48,740 nt of DNA from Kiritimatiellia bacterium (GTDB lineage Bacteria; Verrucomicrobiota; Kiritimatiellia; UBA8416; JABMPJ01): contig JADHWE010000010.1 in the NCBI GenBank assembly GCA_016783675.1, positions 1 to 48,740 of the forward strand, read 5' to 3'. The notes under the pieces are model-generated. The model was not told where the DNA came from. It saw only the letters and a list, made by a program, of their open reading frames with translations, and ran no database searches. The translations under genes were made by a program, and so were the position numbers. This document shows positions 36,520 through 44,771 of this stretch, piece by piece. The number at the start of each line of letters is the position of its first letter. Positions within the stretch are counted from its first letter, which is position 1.

Positions 36520-39501
36520 ATGAAACAGGAAACTATAGGAAGGTCTCTGGCTCTGGCAACGCTTAGTCTCGGATCGACCCTCCACGGCAATACCATAACC
36601 GCGATACCTTACAGTATTCCCGAGACCCCATGGAAAGAAGGATATGGGCTGCACCGGGCAGTCATAGAAGCATCACAACCCGTCGATGCAGCCTATGTCG
36701 TACTGCCCTGGCGACGCCGTGACGATCCGACGAAGAAGTGCATCATCATAACCGACGCGAACCACCAGCCTGTTCTCAATATCTTCCGGGTCAGCATGGA
36801 TTCCGAGCAGGCCACCCTCGTCTTTGGTCCACTTCCGACTGCAGGTCAGTACTTTATCTACTATCTCCCTTTCCCCGTGCAAACCGGCTCTTGTGGCGGA
36901 TACTGGCAGGATTACCTGCCGCCGGAGCCCGCCCCCAACACAGCCTGGGTTGAAGCCCATGGGCTGACCGCAGGAATGGACCCCGCCAGCCATCCCGCCC
37001 TCGTTGCCGTGCGGCTCTCAGCATTCCAGTCTCGAACCGAATTCGACAGTGTCTACCCCATGGAACTGCCGATCACACGCGCCGAGAAGACTGGCCTGCT
37101 GGCTCGAAATGAGAGCCTGCCCTGCCTGCTCTTCCCGGAGGACCGCCGCTATCCCATTCGCATGCCGGAAGCCATTCCGGTGCGCTGGCTGGATCGCGCA
37201 GACAACCACTTCAGCGGTCAAGCCATGCGCAACGAGTACTACACTTTTCAGGTCGGGGTCTATGCGACAACCGACCCCCTCAATCACCTGAACATCACAT
37301 TCTCTGATCTCCGTTTTGAGAATGAGACCCTTTCCGCTGCCAGGCTGACCTGTTTCAACACCGGCGGGATTGACTGCTATGGCAAGACGGTCAGCAAGAC
37401 GGTCAACGTCCCTGCAGACACCGTACAGGCCCTTTGGATGGGGGTCGATATTCCTCACGATGCCCACCCGGGCACATACAGCGGGACGGTCCTCATCGCG
37501 GCGGAGAATTTGCACCCCATGCCGGTGAATATCGAGCTGACCATTGACGAGGCGATCCTGGAAGATCGCGGTGACAGCGAACTATGGCGTCATTCACGCC
37601 TGCGCTGGCTCAACTCGACACGGGGCACCGCCGATACACCTATTCCGCCATACCCGCCCCTCGAACGCAGCGACAACCATGTGACTTGTCTCGGCCGAAC
37701 CGTCGACCTGACTGAGGGAGGCATGCCAAAACAGATCCAGAGCTTTGGATCCGATATCCTGGCCTCGCCACTGCAATTCATCGCCGAGACCCTCGATGGT
37801 CCGATCACGCTGCAACCCGAACCGATGCAGTTCACGCACGAAAATGCCGGTTCCATCAGCTGGAAGTCCCGCGCCACCTCCGACGTTCTGGATATCGAAT
37901 GCGAGGCGACCATGGAGTTTGACGGATATCTCCACTGCGCCCTGACCCTTACGGCCCGCCATGACATGGATCTAGCCGACACACGACTCGAACTGCCGTT
38001 CCGGCGAGAGATTGCCACGCACATGATGGGTATGGGCGTACCAGGCGGACTCTGCCCCGAGAAGCATGACTGGACATGGGAAGGGCCACAGGACGGTTTC
38101 TGGATGGGGAATGCACAGGCTGGCCTGCACTGTGAACTGCGCGGGTCGACGTATCATGGTCCGTTGCTCAACCGTATCCGGCCACCGCATCCACCCACAT
38201 GGAGCAATGAAGGCCGAGGCGGACTGCGTGTGACACGCAGCGCAGACCGCGTCAATGCAAAGGTCTACACGGGAGCATGGACATTGCGCGCCGGAGAGCC
38301 CGTCACCTTTGAATTTGCCCTAATCGTCACTCCAGTTAAACCACTCGTTCCCGCACGCCAATTCACTGACCGGTATTTCCACAACACCACGCACCCCATC
38401 CCCACAGAAGAACAGCGCGCCAAGGGGATCACAGTTGTGAACATCCATCACGGGAACATGCTCAACCCCTATATTAACTACCCACTCTTGCCCGATGCCA
38501 CCGGACGCATGAAGGAGCAAGTGGCGGACTGGCATAAGCACGGCATTAAGACTAAAATCTATTACACGTTGCGTGAGCTCAGCAACCACGTCCATGAGCT
38601 ATGGGCGCTGCGTAGCCTTGGATACGAAGTCCTCGCTGATGGAGGGGGAGGCGGCTACCCATGGCTCCGTGAACATCTGCGCGATCACTACTGGCCACGC
38701 TGGTATCATCACCACGACGACAATGGAAACGCGTGTGCGGCCATAGCCAACAGCGGTGAATCACGCTGGTATAACTACTACATCGAGAGCTTGGCATGGC
38801 TGTTGGAGCATGTGGATATCGACGGCCTTTATCTGGATGACGTCAGCTATGATCGCCGCATAGTGAAACGGATGCGGCGCGTCATGGCCGAAGTGAAGCC
38901 TGACTGCCTGATTGACCTACACTCCAACACAGGCTTCTCGATCGGGCCCGCCACCCAGTACACCGAGTTCTTTCCGTACATCGATAAGCTCTGGTTTGGC
39001 GAGAGTTTTCATTACAACGAGATGTCGCCCGACCAGTGGCTCGTAGAGGTGTCCGGCATCCCCTTCGGACTCATGGGCGACATGCTCCACGCTGGCGGAA
39101 ACCGCTGGTTGGGCATGGTCTATGGCATGACTGCTCGTATGCCCTGGACCGATGCACCCGACCCAGAGCCAATATGGAAAGTGTGGGACGAATTCGGCAT
39201 AGCCGATTCCCGCATGGTGGGCTACTGGAATCCTGACTGCCCCGTGACCACCGACCACCCCGACGTAAAGGTGACCGCCTATATCAGGAAGGGCCGCACG
39301 CTTCTCGCCATAGGCAGCTGGGCGAAAGAGTCCACAGACATCACGCTGACCATCGATTGGGGCGCGCTCGATCTCGATCCCGCGAAAGCCAAGCTGTCTG
39401 CCCCGGCCATAGAGGAGTTTCAGGACGCCCACGTGTGGACGCCCGAAAGCCCTATCCACGTCATCCCGCTGAGGGGCTGGTTGGTCTATCTGGAGCTATA
39501 G
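36520..39501 (+). CDS. Putative glycoside hydrolase, DUF6067-like
   Basis: A 993-residue protein. It starts with a weak signal-like segment (RSLALATLSLGSTLHG), has N-terminal beta-sandwich regions and a central stretch beginning HSRLRWLNSTRG (about 365) that I associate with the DUF6067 glycoside-hydrolase-like family. A TIM-barrel-like part follows (about 620-900), with GLYLDDVSYDRR near residue 768 as a probable catalytic strand, and a C-terminal beta domain ends the chain. The substrate is unknown. ATG 36520 is preferred over upstream in-frame ATGs at 36382, 36490 and 36511 because those overlap the -35 or -10 or lie upstream of the promoter. No Shine-Dalgarno is present, consistent with a leaderless mRNA. 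Confidence 0.72.
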   Translation: MKQETIGRSLALATLSLGSTLHGNTITAIPYSIPETPWKEGYGLHRAVIEASQPVDAAYVVLPWRRRDDPTKKCIIITDANHQPVLNIFRVSMDSEQATLVFGPLPTAGQYFIYYLPFPVQTGSCGGYWQDYLPPEPAPNTAWVEAHGLTAGMDPASHPALVAVRLSAFQSRTEFDSVYPMELPITRAEKTGLLARNESLPCLLFPEDRRYPIRMPEAIPVRWLDRADNHFSGQAMRNEYYTFQVGVYATTDPLNHLNITFSDLRFENETLSAARLTCFNTGGIDCYGKTVSKTVNVPADTVQALWMGVDIPHDAHPGTYSGTVLIAAENLHPMPVNIELTIDEAILEDRGDSELWRHSRLRWLNSTRGTADTPIPPYPPLERSDNHVTCLGRTVDLTEGGMPKQIQSFGSDILASPLQFIAETLDGPITLQPEPMQFTHENAGSISWKSRATSDVLDIECEATMEFDGYLHCALTLTARHDMDLADTRLELPFRREIATHMMGMGVPGGLCPEKHDWTWEGPQDGFWMGNAQAGLHCELRGSTYHGPLLNRIRPPHPPTWSNEGRGGLRVTRSADRVNAKVYTGAWTLRAGEPVTFEFALIVTPVKPLVPARQFTDRYFHNTTHPIPTEEQRAKGITVVNIHHGNMLNPYINYPLLPDATGRMKEQVADWHKHGIKTKIYYTLRELSNHVHELWALRSLGYEVLADGGGGGYPWLREHLRDHYWPRWYHHHDDNGNACAAIANSGESRWYNYYIESLAWLLEHVDIDGLYLDDVSYDRRIVKRMRRVMAEVKPDCLIDLHSNTGFSIGPATQYTEFFPYIDKLWFGESFHYNEMSPDQWLVEVSGIPFGLMGDMLHAGGNRWLGMVYGMTARMPWTDAPDPEPIWKVWDEFGIADSRMVGYWNPDCPVTTDHPDVKVTAYIRKGRTLLAIGSWAKESTDITLTIDWGALDLDPAKAKLSAPAIEEFQDAHVWTPESPIHVIPLRGWLVYLEL

Positions 39502-39555
39502 CCGAATAGGCACGTATGTTCCACTACAGCACTCCCGAGCGCAATGGTGGTTCGA

Positions 39556-40287
39556 CTACTCAGCCTTCGTCTCTTCCTCTACCACTTCCGCCTCGGGCTC
39601 AGCCGCGGGAGCTTCCGCAGGAGCGGGCTCGGGTTCCGGGGCCGGGACCGGAGCCGCCGGGGGTGCGGGAGCAGGGGCTGCTTCGGCCGGGGCGCCGCCA
39701 CCGGAGGTCAGTTCGCGATAGGCCACGGCGTACATGCACCAGGCGATCGGCATCGTGACGATCACGCCGATACCGCACACGGCCGAACCGGCACTACCGA
39801 TCATGCTGACCACGAGAAAGTAGCCGAGCAGCGGCCAGACGTTTGGTTTGACCATTTCCATGCTCTTCATGGAGGCCGGCCAGAAGGCCAGCTTCTTCTC
39901 AACGATCAGGTAGGGGGCAAACATAATCAGGGCACCGATGAAAAGTCCTGCAACACTCACCACCGGTACCAGGATGCCGCACGTAGCCAGGGAGATGAGA
40001 TAGGCCACCAACATGATGGCGCTCCAGACCAACACAAAGAGGAACGACTGCAGGAAGTAGTTGAACCCCTCGAACAGCGTGCTCACGTCCGGGGTGCCCT
40101 TCTTATCCACCAGATTGAGCGTTACGATCGCCAAGCCTGCCATCATCGGACCGGCGAGGATCCCGGCACTGATACCGGCAAGCAGTTGCGCCACTAACGA
40201 TACGAGAATGAGCGGCCCGATGTTCTCCTTGAAGAGATCGAAGCCCTGTCCAAGCCATTCTCCAAATTTAACCTGTTGGGTAGCCAT
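39556..40287 (-). CDS. Polytopic membrane protein with Pro/Ala/Glu-rich tail
   Basis: A 243-residue protein with about five hydrophobic segments between residues 20 and 190 (PLILVSLVAQLLAGISAGIL, VLVWSAIMLVAYLISLATCG, VVSVAGLFIGALIMFAPYLI, LGYFLVVSMIGSAGSAV). It begins with a soluble FGEWLGQGFDLFKENI segment, as in DUF975-like and related integral membrane families. Residues 195-243 are a low-complexity Ala/Pro/Glu tail, probably cytosolic. Function is unknown. A strong AAGGAG lies 8 bases before ATG 40287. It is 57 bp downstream of the DUF2752 gene and probably in its transcript. Confidence 0.75.
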   Translation of the reverse strand: MATQQVKFGEWLGQGFDLFKENIGPLILVSLVAQLLAGISAGILAGPMMAGLAIVTLNLVDKKGTPDVSTLFEGFNYFLQSFLFVLVWSAIMLVAYLISLATCGILVPVVSVAGLFIGALIMFAPYLIVEKKLAFWPASMKSMEMVKPNVWPLLGYFLVVSMIGSAGSAVCGIGVIVTMPIAWCMYAVAYRELTSGGGAPAEAAPAPAPPAAPVPAPEPEPAPAEAPAAEPEAEVVEEETKAE

Positions 40288-40344
40288 AACGGTAACTCCT
40301 TTTCTTTGAGCGGCAGCGATTCACCGTCGCCTACGGCACAGATA

Positions 40345-40671
40345 CTAGCACTGCCCCTTTTCATTGCAAGCACGTATGAGCCAGACAAGGCTCCCAGAAA
40401 ATATCACCAACGCAGCGGCGACAACCGGCACGATGAGCCAGTTGGTACGGATCGATGCACTCCATTGTCCGGAGGCGAACAGGCACAGGGCGCGGGTCAT
40501 ACCGCAGCCAAAACAGTGCCACCCGAAGAAACGGCGCCACAGGCAGATTACCGGTGCGGCGTTGACCTGTCCGGCAAACAGGCGGCCGAACAGCAGCGCG
40601 CCGGGAAGCAGGAGAACTCCCACGATGCGAACAACCCATTGCGTAGGCGTATAGTGCGGCTTTTCATCCAT
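40345..40671 (-). CDS. DUF2752-family small membrane protein
   Basis: A 108-residue protein with two or three membrane helices and the DUF2752 signature HCFGCGMTRALCLF (about 52-65), a conserved Cys-x2-Cys-G-x-TRA motif. Function is unknown in the family. It has no evident Shine-Dalgarno sequence. The ATG is only 18 bases after the poly-T run of the upstream terminator, so its expression may depend on read-through or on antitermination of the leader RNA. Confidence 0.8.
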   Translation of the reverse strand: MDEKPHYTPTQWVVRIVGVLLLPGALLFGRLFAGQVNAAPVICLWRRFFGWHCFGCGMTRALCLFASGQWSASIRTNWLIVPVVAAALVIFSGSLVWLIRACNEKGQC

Positions 40672-40688
40672 GCAGGTGACTATGCCAC

Positions 40689-40721
40689 AAAAAAAGAGAG
40701 AGCCGCAACCGGAGTTGCGGC
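40689..40721 (-). terminator. Strong intrinsic terminator ending the structured RNA
   Basis: On the minus strand GCCGCAAC (40721-40714), tetraloop TCCG and GTTGCGGC (40709-40702) form a perfect 8-bp stem followed by TCTCTCTTTTTTT (down to 40689). Confidence 0.9.
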
Positions 40722-40828
40722 CCCCCTTGGCGTACCCGCCGTTGGCAGCCCTTCAGCCAGTAGGGTCCGAACTGTCTCTGTCCCTTTGTCGGGAGCGGTT
40801 CAGGTTCTCGAACCAGCTTCGGGTCGCC
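40689..40828 (-). ncRNA. Candidate structured RNA or riboswitch-like leader
   Basis: About 140 nt between a sigma-54 promoter and a strong terminator. GGCGACCC (40828-40821) can pair with GGGT-A-CGCC (40737-40729), closing a multibranch structure. Inside, GGTT/AACC (40814-40803), TGAAC/GTTCG (40802-40798 with 40772-40768), CCC/GGG (40793-40782) and CCCT/AGGG (40765-40749) form hairpins. The 3' strand of the closing stem can instead form a local hairpin GGCG-GGTA-CGCC (40740-40729), so two exclusive folds exist. I recognise no known Rfam family. It could be a free sRNA or an attenuator for the DUF2752 gene at 40671. Confidence 0.55.
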
Positions 40829-40837
40829 TATCTATAA

Positions 40838-40853
40838 AGCACTAGCCGTGCCA
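40838..40853 (-). promoter_or_regulatory. Sigma-54 (RpoN) -24/-12 promoter
   Basis: The minus strand reads TGGCACGGCTAGTGCT (40853-40838), preceded by C. Against the consensus YTGGCACGRNNNTTGCW it has one mismatch (G for the first T of TTGC). The GC at 40840-40839 predicts a start point near 40827, which is the first base region of the RNA closing stem. Confidence 0.75.
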
Positions 40854-41056
40854 GCCTAGGGAATATCCCGTACCTTGGCATTCTCTTGACAACTCGCCGA
40901 TAAACGCGGGAAGGGCCGTAACAACTGGGAGATTCGCGCTTCCGACGACGCCGGATGAGGTCCGAAAAATAAAACCTAAGCCCTATGTCCCGTGTCTCAG
41001 AGGTGTTGAGACAGATGAAACACGCGTATCCGACTTAAGTCTGATGGCCCTTGGTA
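40854..41056. other. Intergenic region with inverted repeat, no gene seen
   Basis: The segment between the sigma-54 promoter and the DUF362 stop has no supported gene. It contains a perfect 7-bp hairpin, TGTCTCA (40993-40999), 7-nt loop, TGAGACA (41007-41013), without a T run, and a short palindrome GACTTAAGTC downstream. Activator sites for the sigma-54 promoter would be expected here, but none could be identified. Confidence 0.5.
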
Positions 41057-42208
41057 CTACCTCAGGCACTTGTCGTGATCGACGAGGCGTTGGAACATGC
41101 GACTGAGCTGCATATCGACCGCCTTGGCCGGGCACACCTCGTGGCAGCAGCAGCATTCAATGCACTGCTTTGGGGCCAGCACCGGTTTCTCACCCTTTTC
41201 CTGGGTGAGGGCATCGGCCGGACAGGTGCGTACGCAGAGACCACAGTAGACGCAGTTGTCAGAGAAGGTCGGTCGACACCAGAGCAGCGGCGCAAACAGT
41301 CGTCCCAGCCATGAAGGAATGAGGCGCGTGCGCAACGTGTTCGGCAGCGCCACGGGTCTGTTCAGCAGCGAATCAAGATCCGCACCGATGACGTGAATCC
41401 GCCGCTCGTCGTGCTCTCCCACCCCGCGCCGACGCAGAACCGGCAGGTAGGGCACTGCGCGCGGATCCAGACGTAACGAACGACAGAGGCAACGGTCGAG
41501 GGCCACGCCATCCGCACTGGCCGCCACAAAGCCCATCGCGGTGGGCTGGCCGGAAGACGGACCGTTACCGGTCATACCCACCACGCCATCCGCGATGGTG
41601 AGTGCCGGCCGGACCACACCGTAGATTGCCGCCACCACGCGACCGAAGTCAGCCGCGTTGAAGTACTGCTTGTGCAGGCCCGCTTTGGCCATGCCGGGAA
41701 CGCAGCCGTAGATGTTCTTAACGGCACAGGTGAAACTCGTCATCACGTGCGTCTTCACCTTCGGCAAGTTGATCACCACATCGGCGTCAAGGACGCGACG
41801 CGCGATGTCGAACACCTGCCGCTCCTCGCGGAACTCGCGCGCGCCGCCCTGCTCGAGTGTGATCAATTCCACGCCTTCTTCTTCGCAGAGCGCCCGCATG
41901 CCGGTGCGCTCCCATACCCGCTCATGCTTGATCACGCTGGCAGGACTGTCCCCCACCCGACACACGCCGCCGGCCTCTTGCACCAACCGGATTGCCGCCC
42001 GCACGATCTCCGGGTGCGTGGTGATCGCCGCGTCCGGATCCGCATCGGTCAGAAGGTTGGGCTTAAGCAACACCGACTGCCCCGGCTGCACAAACGCGCC
42101 GATTCCGCCAACCGCATCCACCGCCGCTCGCACCGCGGCTTCAACCGCAGAGGGGTCGTAGTCGGTGCACTTCCCGAAGGCTACAATGGTTTTGCCGTCA
42201 GAACTCAT
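41057..42208 (-). CDS. DUF362 protein with C-terminal 2[4Fe-4S] ferredoxin domain
   Basis: A 383-residue cytoplasmic protein. Residues about 10-290 are the DUF362 domain (LLKPNLL, then VINLPKVKTHVMTSFTCAVKN, TIADGVVGMTGNGP). The C terminus, from about 316, has two [4Fe-4S] motifs, CVYCGLCVRTCP and CIECCCCHEVCP. Proteins of this type are common in anaerobes, with no settled reaction; electron transfer or Fe-S chemistry is implied. It lies downstream of the glycosyltransferase operon but is separated from it by a 90-bp palindromic repeat, so co-transcription is uncertain. Confidence 0.88.
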   Translation of the reverse strand: MSSDGKTIVAFGKCTDYDPSAVEAAVRAAVDAVGGIGAFVQPGQSVLLKPNLLTDADPDAAITTHPEIVRAAIRLVQEAGGVCRVGDSPASVIKHERVWERTGMRALCEEEGVELITLEQGGAREFREERQVFDIARRVLDADVVINLPKVKTHVMTSFTCAVKNIYGCVPGMAKAGLHKQYFNAADFGRVVAAIYGVVRPALTIADGVVGMTGNGPSSGQPTAMGFVAASADGVALDRCLCRSLRLDPRAVPYLPVLRRRGVGEHDERRIHVIGADLDSLLNRPVALPNTLRTRLIPSWLGRLFAPLLWCRPTFSDNCVYCGLCVRTCPADALTQEKGEKPVLAPKQCIECCCCHEVCPAKAVDMQLSRMFQRLVDHDKCLR

Positions 42209-42221
42209 GGGAAGAAAACAT

Positions 42222-42314
42222 TAGCCACGAAAGAGCGCAAAGAACACAAAGAAAAAGCAGAAGAGAGGTGGGGAATGGGTCTCTCTCTGCGCTCTCTGCG
42301 TTCTTTCGCGGCTA
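42222..42314. repeat. Long imperfect inverted repeat (MITE-like)
   Basis: The left arm begins TAGCCACGAAAGAGCGCA (42222) and the right arm ends TTCTTTCGCGGCTA (42314). Over 22 bp the arms differ at only three positions, and weaker pairing continues for about 12 bp more. The spacer is A/G-rich. It sits between the DUF362 and GT4 genes, and the arms resemble CACGAAAG-type palindromes that recur between genes in PVC genomes (from memory). Confidence 0.75.
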
Positions 42315-42327
42315 TACCACTACCGCT

Positions 42328-43581
42328 TCACTTCCAGATGGAGCGCGGCTTCGTCACCACGGGAAGGATGTGCTTTTTGAAGACACCTTCCCAGCCGTAG
42401 TTGGCCATGACGTGCTTGCGGTAGGCGATCTCGGTGCGTTTGCCAAGACGCTTGATGACCTGCGCGGCGACTTCGTCCGCCGACTTGTTCTTGCGGATCA
42501 GGATGGCATCGCCACCGATCAGTTCGCGGAAGACAGGGATATCGTTCATGATCAGCAGCAGCCGGGCCAAGCCGCCCTCGAGCACGGGCAGGCCAAACCC
42601 CTCGCGCTTACTCGGGAAGAGCAGACAGTCGGCCAGGCGAAACATGCCGCGCAGGTCGTCGTCGGTGACCGGGCGGTCAAACCGCTCGCCGAGAAAGATG
42701 ATCTCTTTCTGCACCTTCAGGCGTCGGCGCATCCCGTTGAGCATGCTCCAGTACTTGGCGAGGTCCGGATTGTGCGGGTCCGGGGCCCCGGTAATGAACC
42801 AGCGCACGTTCTGCCCGGCGCGCTTGAGCGCGGCGACAATCTCGATGCCCAATTCAATATTCTTGCGCCGCAGCACGCGGGCGGGCGTAAGCAATACGAT
42901 GTCCTTCTCGGCCAGGTTCTCTCCGCGATACATGTCGCGCGCCATGTCGGTCAGTCCTAGCTGCCGACTGACGTCGATGCCATCCGGAATCACCGGCGCC
43001 TGCGCGGGCGGCAGCCCCAGGGTCTCGCCGATATGCTTCTGGCGCTCGTCGGAGATCGCGCAATAGTGACAGCCCGGCAGGGCCTGCTTCATCAGGTTCC
43101 ACGGATAGCAGTCATGCTGGTGCATCGAATAGACCGGCTCGTGGAACGTCAGGTCATGCGTCCACGCCACAAACGTGATGGTGTCGCCGCGCCGTTCCAT
43201 CACGCGCGCCAGCGCGGCGGTCAGCACGAGGTTGAAGTGCATCGTCAGCACGTTGTGCATCATGCAAACGTCGACCCCGTTCAGCGCCCGGCTGATGCGG
43301 GCGGCCGTCTGCTTAACGGCCGCCTCCAAGCCGTCCGGCACGTTGCCCTTATTCAACGCCTTCACGATCGCGGCGTGCGGGCCGCCGTCGGACGCCAGCT
43401 CGGGAATCACAACCGTGCGGGCCTTGGGGTGGACCTGGCCGCCCTTCCCCACCAGCATCCGTGTGCGGAAGCCGGCTTCGGCCAACAGCTGCGCGTGGGC
43501 CTCGATAATGAACTCCACACCGCCGATGACCGGCGGACAGGAGTAGTGCAGAATGGCGACGGAGGGTTTCTTCACCGCCAT
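42328..43581 (-). CDS. Glycosyltransferase family 4 protein
   Basis: A 417-residue GT-B retaining glycosyltransferase. The N-terminal domain has the glycine-rich VIGGVEFIIEAHAQ loop. The C-terminal domain has LLTPARVLRRKNIELGIE, and KREGFGLPVLEGG, the E-x7-E motif that binds the nucleotide-sugar donor. Its start overlaps the stop of the MGS-like gene by one base. Donor and acceptor are unknown; because it follows an MGS-like enzyme and glycerate kinase, it could extend a glycosylglycerate to a disaccharide derivative, as in mannosylglucosylglycerate synthesis (inference). Confidence 0.88.
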   Translation of the reverse strand: MAVKKPSVAILHYSCPPVIGGVEFIIEAHAQLLAEAGFRTRMLVGKGGQVHPKARTVVIPELASDGGPHAAIVKALNKGNVPDGLEAAVKQTAARISRALNGVDVCMMHNVLTMHFNLVLTAALARVMERRGDTITFVAWTHDLTFHEPVYSMHQHDCYPWNLMKQALPGCHYCAISDERQKHIGETLGLPPAQAPVIPDGIDVSRQLGLTDMARDMYRGENLAEKDIVLLTPARVLRRKNIELGIEIVAALKRAGQNVRWFITGAPDPHNPDLAKYWSMLNGMRRRLKVQKEIIFLGERFDRPVTDDDLRGMFRLADCLLFPSKREGFGLPVLEGGLARLLLIMNDIPVFRELIGGDAILIRKNKSADEVAAQVIKRLGKRTEIAYRKHVMANYGWEGVFKKHILPVVTKPRSIWK

Positions 43582-44771
43582 CAGATCGCCTCCAGCTTCT
43601 TGATCAGGTAGTCGCGCTTATCATGGAAGATGTCGGCCTGGGCCATGATCTCCTCCTCGGCCGCGTCGGTGCGCCAATCCCACGTCTTGTTCATGAACGC
43701 GAGAGCACGCCCGAAGTAGAGACCCTTGAGCGACTCTACGACGCTGAGCTGATCGGGTGCCACTGCGAAGGCCGCGATCATATCGTAGACCGTCTGGCAC
43801 CACTGCTCGGCGGAGATGTCAATCGTCCCACCACAGAACATGCTGGTCAGATCCTTGTAGAGATCCGGGCTGAGTTGCTTCTCGATCTGGCCCTGTGCCT
43901 CAACAAACCCATCACGCGCGTTCTTTTCGATCGCGGCACGGTCGACCTCAAGCTTCTGGGCCGGCATCTTGCGGCGCAGGCCGTACAGCGGCGACTGGTC
44001 AATCGCCTCAGTATCCTTCCACTCTTCAAAGCTGCGAATGACGGTCAGAAACGCCGTGCTGACAACCTGGAGAAACATCGGCCCGAGCTTCGGCGCGCTG
44101 GGCTTGTGAATCTTGGCGCCTAAGCCGGTCTCCCCCATGCGGAAGCCACCCAGAATGGCGTTCATCGTCATGAAGATGTCGATGCCGTACTCCTCGGTCG
44201 TACGATGCCAGGGCTGACAGATCAGGTGCTTGGCCAGCTTGCCTGACATGGCGAAGTCGCCGCCGATCGGCTGACGGATGTTGCGATTGAAAAGCCCGTA
44301 CACCAACGGCAGGCAGAGGTTGTTCGTGATCGTGCCGTCGTACTTGTGGCGCGAGTAGATTGGATTGATGAAATCGTACCCATCCTCCATCGGTTCGACG
44401 AAGTACTTGATCCACTCCGGTGTAATGCTGAGCAAGTCGGCATCCACACAGATAAGCATCTTGGCATCGAGTTCCAGCACCTTGCGGAACATGTTCTCGA
44501 AGTTGTAGCCCTTACCCGGGGTGTCGGGGGGCGTCGTGATGTAGATCTTGGGAATCTCGGTCTTGGTTCCCATGAACACCTGTTCCGTGCCGTCCGGCGA
44601 ATCGTTGTCGCAGTTGAGGATCACGGCCTTGCGGTCCGGGTAGTACTTCTTGAGACCGAGACTCGCCTGCTCCGTCGGGTAGGCAATGCTGTCGGCCTCC
44701 TGGTAGGAGGCAATGCCGACTACGATGTCGGCTTCGGTTACGTTTCTTGGGTTTTCTTCTCTCTCAAACAT
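43581..44771 (-). CDS. GT-A glycosyltransferase resembling mannosyl/glucosylglycerate synthase
   Basis: A 396-residue soluble GT-A enzyme. Compared from memory with Rhodothermus mannosylglycerate synthase (GT78, 397 residues), it shares the order KGYNF (KGDGMN), DADLLSITPEWI (DAD metal motif), RQPIGGDFAMS (EQPLGGE) and EYGIDIFMTM (DWGID). Such enzymes join a sugar nucleotide to D-glycerate or 3-phosphoglycerate to make compatible solutes. The partner gene upstream encodes glycerate kinase (8-bp overlap) and a GT4 follows (1-bp overlap), which strengthens the link to glycerate. AAAGGAG precedes ATG 44771. Whether the donor is GDP-mannose or an NDP-glucose is unknown. Confidence 0.75.
   Translation of the reverse strand: MFEREENPRNVTEADIVVGIASYQEADSIAYPTEQASLGLKKYYPDRKAVILNCDNDSPDGTEQVFMGTKTEIPKIYITTPPDTPGKGYNFENMFRKVLELDAKMLICVDADLLSITPEWIKYFVEPMEDGYDFINPIYSRHKYDGTITNNLCLPLVYGLFNRNIRQPIGGDFAMSGKLAKHLICQPWHRTTEEYGIDIFMTMNAILGGFRMGETGLGAKIHKPSAPKLGPMFLQVVSTAFLTVIRSFEEWKDTEAIDQSPLYGLRRKMPAQKLEVDRAAIEKNARDGFVEAQGQIEKQLSPDLYKDLTSMFCGGTIDISAEQWCQTVYDMIAAFAVAPDQLSVVESLKGLYFGRALAFMNKTWDWRTDAAEEEIMAQADIFHDKRDYLIKKLEAI

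Noticed and set aside
40776-40795. Glycine riboswitch 3' element resemblance
   Set aside because: The minus-strand segment CTCCCGACAAAGGGACAGAG looks like the glycine aptamer end, but the 5' GGAGAG strand and a properly placed GCCGAAGG core are missing, and downstream genes are not glycine-related.
40803-40814. tRNA T-arm-like GGTTCGAGAACC
   Set aside because: No acceptor, D-arm or anticodon arm can be formed around it.
40993-41013. Terminator for the DUF362 gene
   Set aside because: The hairpin is perfect but no T run follows on either strand.
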